NCBI GenBank assembly: GCA_029010495.1
Contig: JAQXKO010000025.1
Location: 62,001-126,000 of the forward strand
Source: Clostridiales bacterium
Lineage (GTDB): Bacteria; Bacillota; Clostridia; Lachnospirales; Lachnospiraceae
Reading direction: 5' to 3'
DNA: 64,000 nt
The translations under genes were made by a program, and so were the position numbers. Below, piece by piece: positions 57,281 to 64,000 of the stretch. The notes under the pieces are model-generated. The model made no database searches and was not told the DNA's origin. It saw only the letters and a list, made by a program, of their open reading frames with translations. Positions within the stretch are counted from its first letter, which is position 1. The number at the start of each line of letters is the position of its first letter.

Positions 57281-58270
57281 ATGGCAACCAAATTATTTGG
57301 AGTAGATTTTGGTACAGATTCTTTGAAAATATATCAAAAAGGATTGGGCATGGTGTATGATCAGCGCACCGTCCTTGCGATGAAAGGCAAAAATTATATT
57401 GCAGTCGGCAATGAAGCTTATGAAATGTACGGAAAAGCTCCGGAATATATAAATATTGATTTCCCTGTTAAAAAGGGTGTAATTGCAAGTATTGATAAAA
57501 TGCTTGCTTTTATGAATTGCGTTTTTATGGATATGTCCAGAGAATACGGTAAAATTCGAGGCGCTAAATTTTATATATGTGTTCCGTCTGATATTACGGA
57601 TGTTGAGAAGAAAGCATTTTATGATATTATAGATAAATCTTTTATCAGACCAAGAAAAATATATATGATTGATAAGCCTGTTGCCAACGCAAAGGGTCTT
57701 GGAATAGATATTGATAAATCAAAGGGCACGCTTATAGTTGATATCGGTGCAGATACAACCGAAATATCAATTATAGCAAACGGCGGAGTGGTAATCAGCC
57801 GACTTATTCCTGTCGGCGGACGTGCTCTTGATGAAGTAATCGTAACGCATTTAAGAAGATGTCATAATCTTATAATCGGTGACAAATCAGCTGAAGCATT
57901 AAAGAAAAAGGTTGCAAGCTTTAATGAGATTGACAAATATGCTCCTGTTTACGGGCGTGATGTTGTATCCGGGCTGCCTATGGAAAAGAAGGTAACCACA
58001 AAGGAAATTCGTCCCGTCATCGGTGAACCTCTGAATATTATCATTGATAATATCAGACAGATTTTAGAGAGGACTCCGCCTGAAATTTCCGCTGATATTT
58101 TCTCTGACGGAATGTATCTTGTAGGCGGAAGCAGTCGAATTACCGGTATTGATGATTATATAGAAGACGCTACAAGACTTAATGTACACCTGACATCTGA
58201 TCCGTCCGGTATCGCTGCATTGGGGCTTGGTGTTATTATGGAAGATGATTCATTTTTTAATAATAAATAA
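57281..58270 (+). CDS. mreB: Rod-shape determining protein, MreB family
   Basis: FGVDFGTDSLKIYQKG, TLIVDIGADTTEISIIANGGVVISRLIPVGGRALDE; followed by mreC and mreD. Confidence 0.88.
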   Translation: MATKLFGVDFGTDSLKIYQKGLGMVYDQRTVLAMKGKNYIAVGNEAYEMYGKAPEYINIDFPVKKGVIASIDKMLAFMNCVFMDMSREYGKIRGAKFYICVPSDITDVEKKAFYDIIDKSFIRPRKIYMIDKPVANAKGLGIDIDKSKGTLIVDIGADTTEISIIANGGVVISRLIPVGGRALDEVIVTHLRRCHNLIIGDKSAEALKKKVASFNEIDKYAPVYGRDVVSGLPMEKKVTTKEIRPVIGEPLNIIIDNIRQILERTPPEISADIFSDGMYLVGGSSRITGIDDYIEDATRLNVHLTSDPSGIAALGLGVIMEDDSFFNNK

Positions 58271-58281
58271 CGGAGGCATAA

Positions 58282-59139
58282 GTGAACAAAAACAGATTTA
58301 AATATAATTTGGAACCCAGATATATTCTTTTGTTTTGTACAATTATTCTTATTTTTTTGATTTTTTTATCATATAAATTCGGTAATCTTATTATGCCTGT
58401 TAAAACAGGTATCAATAGTGCCATAACACCTGTACAAAAGGGTATAACCGTTGTCGGTAAATATCTGGTAAATATCAGAGATAATTTTAAAGATGCTGAT
58501 ACACTTCGCAAGGAAAATGCTGCTTTGCAGGCTGATTATGATGAGCTTCTTGCAAAATATAACGCTAAAATGACTGATTCGTACGAATTAGAACAGCTTA
58601 AGGCATTATTTGAACTTAAAAACAAATACAGTGATTATGATACGGTCGGAGCTCATGTGATTGCAAGTGACACGATTGGCTATAATTCCAAATTTACAAT
58701 AGATAAAGGAAGTAATGACGGAATCACAAAGGATATGAATGTCATCGCCAAGAACGGACTGGTAGGAATTGTTACCGAGGTAGGAAGCAATTATTCGATA
58801 GTCAGAAGTATTGTGGATGACAATTCTTATGTGGCTTCTACAATATTAAAGGCATCGGATTCCTGTATGGTCAGAGGAGATCTTAAGCTTATGGATGAGG
58901 GACATATACTTGTATATGATATTCCTTTGTCAAGCGAGGTTGCTAATAATTTTCAGGTTGTTACATCGAAAGAAAGTACTAAATATCTTCCTAATCTGCT
59001 TATAGGATATATATCTAACGTGACAGTAAGCAGCGACGGACTTACAAAGGTTGCTTATCTTACTCCTGTTGTGGATTTTGCAAGGCTTGATGCCGTACTT
59101 GTAATTACAACCGTCAAAGAAAATATTACAGAAGAATAA
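58282..59139 (+). CDS. mreC: Rod shape-determining protein MreC
   Basis: TM plus coiled coil, then VIASDTIGYNSKFTIDKGSNDGITKDMNVIAKNGLVGIVTEVG. Confidence 0.9.
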   Translation: MNKNRFKYNLEPRYILLFCTIILIFLIFLSYKFGNLIMPVKTGINSAITPVQKGITVVGKYLVNIRDNFKDADTLRKENAALQADYDELLAKYNAKMTDSYELEQLKALFELKNKYSDYDTVGAHVIASDTIGYNSKFTIDKGSNDGITKDMNVIAKNGLVGIVTEVGSNYSIVRSIVDDNSYVASTILKASDSCMVRGDLKLMDEGHILVYDIPLSSEVANNFQVVTSKESTKYLPNLLIGYISNVTVSSDGLTKVAYLTPVVDFARLDAVLVITTVKENITEE

Positions 59140-59150
59140 CGGAGGAATGT

Positions 59151-59657
59151 ATGCTTTTTTTTGTTGTGTATCTGGTAGAGTTAATAATATGTTTTCTCTT
59201 ACAAAATACAATATTTGCAAAACTAAATATCGGTGGCATAGTTCCTGACCTTCTCATAGTTCTTGTTGTTTCCATTGCCTATGAAAGAGGTAAGGTTTCG
59301 GGACTTTTTATGGGCATTATTGCAGGACTTTTACTTGATATTACACAGGGAACGCTTTTGGGAGTATATGCCCTCTGTTATATGTTTATAGGATATCTTG
59401 TGGGATTTCTGGCAAAGTATTATGTGAAAAATGATACTGTTTTACCTCTATGCATGCTTTCCTTGTCGGAATTTACATTTATGATTTATTCATATATTAC
59501 AGGCATGCTCACTCACAGAAGATTTGAGATATTTTATTATATAAAAAGAATAATGCTTCCCAAGGTTTTATATACGGCAATTGTCGGCATTATATTATAT
59601 AAAATATTTGATTATGTTTTTTTGCGTGTAATTACTCCGTCAAATGAGGATGAATAA
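59151..59657 (+). CDS. mreD: Rod shape-determining protein MreD
   Basis: Small multi-TM protein with PDLLIVLVVSIAYERGKVSGLFMGIIAGLLLDITQGTLLGVYALCYM. Confidence 0.85.
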   Translation: MLFFVVYLVELIICFLLQNTIFAKLNIGGIVPDLLIVLVVSIAYERGKVSGLFMGIIAGLLLDITQGTLLGVYALCYMFIGYLVGFLAKYYVKNDTVLPLCMLSLSEFTFMIYSYITGMLTHRRFEIFYYIKRIMLPKVLYTAIVGIILYKIFDYVFLRVITPSNEDE

Positions 59658-62521
59658 TGATTCAAAGAATTATTGAAAAACTTAAGGATATTTCATTAAA
59701 TCGTCTTTTAATAGCGTTTTTCGTTATACTGTTTTTATATTCTTTTATCACAATAAGATTATTTAAAATTCAGATAATCGAGCATGATAACAATGCATCA
59801 AACCAGGAAATGAATGTTTCACTTGAAGAAGGGTACAGAACCGTATCGCTATTTACGAATCCTGTAAGAGGAATGATATATGATCGTGACGGTGATGTAC
59901 TGGCATATAATGAATCGGTTTATAATCTGGATTTTTTCAATTCTGCCTCATTAAAAACAAATGCAGAAAAAAATGCGGCAATTTATGAGCTGATTCAGCT
60001 TTTGAAAAAAAATAATCTGGAAAAGGAATTTGATTTTCCGCTGATAATCAATGAATACGGACAGTTGACATATACCGTAGCTGATAATGCTTTATTAAGA
60101 TTTTTAAAGAATTGTTATGCACTCCCTTCGGCAAATATGCTTACCGAGGCACAGAAGAATACTACACCGGACGAGCTTTTCAATTATCTGCGTCACGGTA
60201 CTTCATATAGTTCAATGTTCGGCATTGATGATAAATATACAAGGGAAGAAGCTCTTGAAATCATGAGCTATCGTTACCAGCTGTATATTAACAATCCGTC
60301 TTACAGCTCCATAAGACTTGTATCTGACATACCTGAAGACATGAAGGTTGTTATAATGGAGAATCTGGCGGTAATTCCGTGTATTGAAATTTCAAAATCA
60401 TATAAAAGAGTTTATAAAGATGCTGTATATTTTTCCCATATAATCGGTTACATCGGTAAAATTAATGAAAATGAATTAAATTCATATAAGGAAGAAGGGT
60501 TTGAAAATTATAACCTTAACAGCTATGTCGGCAAATCAGGAGTTGAAAAATCATATGATTCATATCTGCAGGGAGACCTTGGAGAGATAAAGGTCACAAT
60601 AAATAAGCTTGGACAGGTTGTCAAAAAAGAGGTTGTCAGTGAACCGGTTGAAGGAAATGACCTTCATCTGTGTGTTGACAGGGAGGCTCAGATAGCGGGT
60701 TATTTTATTGTTGAAAAAAATGTTGCCGCGATTCTTTTGAATAAAGTTGTAAATTCCTACAGCTACGGTACAAAAGGCACCAGTGCTGACGGTATTACTA
60801 TACCTGTATATGAAGTTTATAATGCATTTATTGCAAATAATCTGATTGATATTAAAGCATTGGAGGATGTTGATAATAATACCGATGCCGAAAAAAGAGT
60901 ATATAAGGCATTTGCGGATTATAAGAATAAAATCGATAATCGACTTAGGGAAATGCTGGATATTAATTATAAAATCCCTTATAAAAATCTTGCGGATTAC
61001 AACAAATCCTATTGTGATTATATATATGATAAGCTGCGTGGTGACTGGGGAATCATTAATATTAATATTGATTATGACAGTGATTATTTTGTAAGCTATA
61101 ATGACGGAGAAATCAGTCTTGCACAATGGATTCTTAAATGCATTGAAAACGGTAATGTAAATACAAAGGCATTTAAGCTTGAAGACGGTTATTATGAATC
61201 AGGAGAAATATACGAGTTTATCGTAAAGTATATTTTTGATAAAATATATGACGAAACAGGATTTGATAAGCTTCTGTACAGAACATTGATTTTTGATAAT
61301 TCAATATCAGGTCGCGACTTATGTCTGATATTATACGACCAGGGTGTTCTGAAGCCGGATAAGGACAGCTATAACGGGCTTTTGAATTATAAATTATCAG
61401 CTTATGATTTCATAAAAAGAAAAATCAATAATCTCGAGCTTTCTCCGGCAATGCTTGCATTAAAACCATATACCGGCTCTCTTGTTGTAACTGATCCGTT
61501 AAACGGAAATGTCATAGCTATGTGTTCATATCCGGGCTACGATAATAATAAACTGACTAATTCAATAGACTATGAGTATTACAATAAGCTTTCAAACGAC
61601 TTATCATATCCGATGCTCTGCAGTGCGACACAGTCAAAGACCACAACGGGTTCAACCTTTAAACCGTTAACATCGATTTTGGCATTAACTGAAGGATATA
61701 TTACAACAGGAACTTATATTCATGATGATGTTAAATTTAGTAAGATTTCTCCTTCGCCTGCATGCTGGGCATCATACGGACACGGTTCAATTAATGTTTC
61801 CGGTGCAATTATGCATTCGTGTAACTATTTTTTCTTTGAAACGGCTTATAAATTTTCAACAACTTCAAATGGTAATTATTCTGATGAATTAGGCTTAAGT
61901 GTTATTCACAAATATACTAAAAAGTTTGGCTTTAATGCATTAAGCGGTGTAGAAATATCCGAAACAATGCCTGTTCCGTCTAATACGGATGCCATACGTA
62001 CATCAATCGGTTATTATCATAATTTTGCACCGGTTCAAATTGCACGATATGCTACTACAATTGCCAATAAGGGTACATGCTACAATCTTACCTTAATTAA
62101 TAATGTTAAAAGCAAGGATGGGAATATTATTTATCAGCATACTCCTTCTGTATACAATGAACTTTCAGAGGTTGCCGCGACTTCATGGAATGCCGTTCAT
62201 ATTGGCATGAATCAGGTTGTTAATGCTTCTCCGTCAATGAAGAAGCTGTTTGGTCCGTGCGGACAGATAGTTGCAGGAAAGACGGGTACTGCACAGGTAA
62301 GTAAATCTCAGCCTAGTAATGCATTGTTTATTTCGTTTGCACCATATGACAATCCGAAAATATGTGTAACTGCGGTTCTTCCAAATGGTTATACATCATC
62401 AAATGCTGCAGCAACAGCAGCAGAATTTTATTCGTATTATTTCAAAAATATTAATGCGGAAAATCTTCTTTCGGGAAAAGTATATGCCGGCAAACAGGAA
62501 TCATTTGTTGTAGGAGACTAA
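59657..62521 (+). CDS. mrdA: Penicillin-binding protein 2 (class B transpeptidase) with large internal insertion
   Basis: SxxK: TTTGSTFKPL; SxN: HSCNYF; KTG: AGKTGTAQVS; adjacent to mreBCD. Confidence 0.9.
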   Translation: MIQRIIEKLKDISLNRLLIAFFVILFLYSFITIRLFKIQIIEHDNNASNQEMNVSLEEGYRTVSLFTNPVRGMIYDRDGDVLAYNESVYNLDFFNSASLKTNAEKNAAIYELIQLLKKNNLEKEFDFPLIINEYGQLTYTVADNALLRFLKNCYALPSANMLTEAQKNTTPDELFNYLRHGTSYSSMFGIDDKYTREEALEIMSYRYQLYINNPSYSSIRLVSDIPEDMKVVIMENLAVIPCIEISKSYKRVYKDAVYFSHIIGYIGKINENELNSYKEEGFENYNLNSYVGKSGVEKSYDSYLQGDLGEIKVTINKLGQVVKKEVVSEPVEGNDLHLCVDREAQIAGYFIVEKNVAAILLNKVVNSYSYGTKGTSADGITIPVYEVYNAFIANNLIDIKALEDVDNNTDAEKRVYKAFADYKNKIDNRLREMLDINYKIPYKNLADYNKSYCDYIYDKLRGDWGIININIDYDSDYFVSYNDGEISLAQWILKCIENGNVNTKAFKLEDGYYESGEIYEFIVKYIFDKIYDETGFDKLLYRTLIFDNSISGRDLCLILYDQGVLKPDKDSYNGLLNYKLSAYDFIKRKINNLELSPAMLALKPYTGSLVVTDPLNGNVIAMCSYPGYDNNKLTNSIDYEYYNKLSNDLSYPMLCSATQSKTTTGSTFKPLTSILALTEGYITTGTYIHDDVKFSKISPSPACWASYGHGSINVSGAIMHSCNYFFFETAYKFSTTSNGNYSDELGLSVIHKYTKKFGFNALSGVEISETMPVPSNTDAIRTSIGYYHNFAPVQIARYATTIANKGTCYNLTLINNVKSKDGNIIYQHTPSVYNELSEVAATSWNAVHIGMNQVVNASPSMKKLFGPCGQIVAGKTGTAQVSKSQPSNALFISFAPYDNPKICVTAVLPNGYTSSNAAATAAEFYSYYFKNINAENLLSGKVYAGKQESFVVGD

Positions 62522-62532
62522 AGGAAAATACT

Positions 62533-63219
62533 ATGGATAAATCTATTATTATTAAATCAAATAAGCATGGATTAAGTCTTTTTATTGATGAAAAGCTTGA
62601 TTTTGAAGAAGTTTGCGAAAAGCTACGAAACAAACTCAGGGAGACAAGAAAATTTTTTGGAAATGCCAGTATGGCTCTGACCATTGAGGGAAAGGTTCTT
62701 TCAGGACGGGAAATCAACAATCTTCTTGATATTATTGATGAGGAGTCTGATCTTGAAATACTTGCAGTTATTGATAATCAGGAGGTGAACGATACAATAT
62801 ATACGTCTGCGTTAAACGAATTGATGCAGAAACTTGATGATAATGCCTGTGAAATATATCCGTTGACGGTATGTGAGGATTCCTGTCTTGAATTTAAGAG
62901 CAGTGTTATTATTCTGGGTGATGTTCCCGAATCCTCAGAAATTCATTCTAACGGAAGCATTTTTATATTGGGCTGCTCGTACGGAAAGCTGTATGCCGGA
63001 GAACTCGGCAATATTAATTCATGTGTATATGCAGGAGATTTGCAAAGCGATATAATTTCCATTGCAGATATTTCTTATAAAAAACCTAAAATAAACGAAA
63101 AAAAAGGTATATTTAACAGAAGAAAAAATAAAACTGCAGTTAATAATTCTGCGCTTTTAAGAGTAGCTGATGATAAAATTGTATCAACAATTATCAAAGC
63201 CGATATTGAAGAACAATAA
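62533..63219 (+). CDS. minC: Septum site-determining protein MinC
   Basis: C-terminal beta-helix IILGDVPESSEIHSNGSIFILGCSYGKLYAGELGNINSCVYA; upstream of minD. Confidence 0.82.
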   Translation: MDKSIIIKSNKHGLSLFIDEKLDFEEVCEKLRNKLRETRKFFGNASMALTIEGKVLSGREINNLLDIIDEESDLEILAVIDNQEVNDTIYTSALNELMQKLDDNACEIYPLTVCEDSCLEFKSSVIILGDVPESSEIHSNGSIFILGCSYGKLYAGELGNINSCVYAGDLQSDIISIADISYKKPKINEKKGIFNRRKNKTAVNNSALLRVADDKIVSTIIKADIEEQ

Positions 63220-63328
63220 ATTACAAAAGACATACAAACGTAAATTATTTGTTTAAGTTATTTGTAAGATAATATTTTGTCTGTTGTTTACAGCTAAATG
63301 TTAAATAAAATAAACGGAGGAGTTTGTT

Positions 63329-64000
63329 ATGTCAAAAGTATATGTTATCACATCAGGAAAAGGCGGAGTCGGAAAATCCACCATAACTGCAAATCTTGCC
63401 GGTAAAATATCAGAAAAAGGCCTAAGGACTCTTGCAATTGATATGGATACGGGACTTCGCAATCTTGACGTAATTATGGGTCTTGAAAATAAAGTAATTT
63501 ATCATCTGTATGATGTGTTAAATGATAAATGTAAAATATTCCAGGCTCTTGTTAAGGGTAACAGCGACAATCTGTATTTGCTTCCCACAGCCCAGTCTGT
63601 TACAAAGGCTACAATTGATAAAGATAAATTTTATAATTTATTATGTGTTTTAAGAGAGTATTTTGATGTGATACTGATAGATTGTCCTGCCGGAATTGAT
63701 GAGGGTTTTATGACATCCTGCGAATATGCCGACGAAGCAATTCTTGTTGTCAATCCTATCGTGACCAGTATACGAGACGGCGACAGAGTATTGGGTATAC
63801 TTAATTCAAATTCAATAACCTGTGACTCCGTAATAGTAAATATGTATCATAAGCATAATAAAAATGCTTCTATTGATGTCAATGATATCAGGAGGATACT
63901 CGGAGTGAAGGATACATATTTGTTTTATTATGATGAGGATGTTATCAGCTGCGGCAATAAGGGGTTGTCAATTTTTAAATCGAACAGACAGTCAAATGAA
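63329..64000 (+). CDS. minD: Septum site-determining ATPase MinD (3' truncated by window)
   Basis: MSKVYVITSGKGGVGKSTITANLAGKISEKGLRTLAIDMDTGLRNLDVIMGLEN...LIDCPAGIDEGF; frame open to window end; absent from ORF track. Confidence 0.94.
   Translation, partial: MSKVYVITSGKGGVGKSTITANLAGKISEKGLRTLAIDMDTGLRNLDVIMGLENKVIYHLYDVLNDKCKIFQALVKGNSDNLYLLPTAQSVTKATIDKDKFYNLLCVLREYFDVILIDCPAGIDEGFMTSCEYADEAILVVNPIVTSIRDGDRVLGILNSNSITCDSVIVNMYHKHNKNASIDVNDIRRILGVKDTYLFYYDEDVISCGNKGLSIFKSNRQSNE

Noticed and set aside
1-64000. Mobile elements, prophage, defence islands, toxin-antitoxin pairs
   Set aside because: No transposase, integrase, phage, restriction or toxin-like proteins among the ORFs; gene order is typical of a conserved chromosome region

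Overview
The window reads as an ordinary core-genome segment of a low-GC Firmicute, probably a Lachnospiraceae-like Clostridia (inferred from gene order and protein families, not checked against a database). Almost every gene is on the + strand. The exceptions are one tRNA-Leu and one ClpP/TepA-like gene. Recognisable blocks, in order: ruvX(end)-DUF1292-RNase J; O-methyltransferase-U32 peptidase-sigK; two CBM9-like surface proteins; polA-coaE-walJ-like; ACT/UPF0210/relQ; an RNA-modification cluster and recU; hisZ-hisG-hisD-hisIE; rimP-nusA-ylxR-ylxQ-infB-rbfA-nrnA-truB-ribF-rpsO; a folate operon (THF riboswitch, folT, double folC); tethered cellulose-binding protein and GH5 cellulase; pnp; GH2 and GH95 glycosidases; tepA/uppP/ftsK-spoIIIE/mutL/miaA; and radC-mreBCD-pbp2-minC-minD(partial). 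I saw no mobile elements, prophage, CRISPR arrays or defence systems. The best candidates for something unusual are: (1) an 851-aa ORF with two complete FolC units in tandem, behind a THF riboswitch and folT, with a visible RBS-sequestering expression platform; (2) a 21-bp long-range hairpin plus a 16-aa uORF directly upstream of pnp; (3) an uninterrupted sigK with no pro-sequence and a SigK-like promoter; (4) a HisIE with an extra, degenerate HisA/HisF-like N-terminal barrel; (5) adjacent membrane-tethered CBM2-like and GH5 proteins with TPTPT stalks; (6) a terminator-like attenuator hairpin ahead of rimP-nusA.
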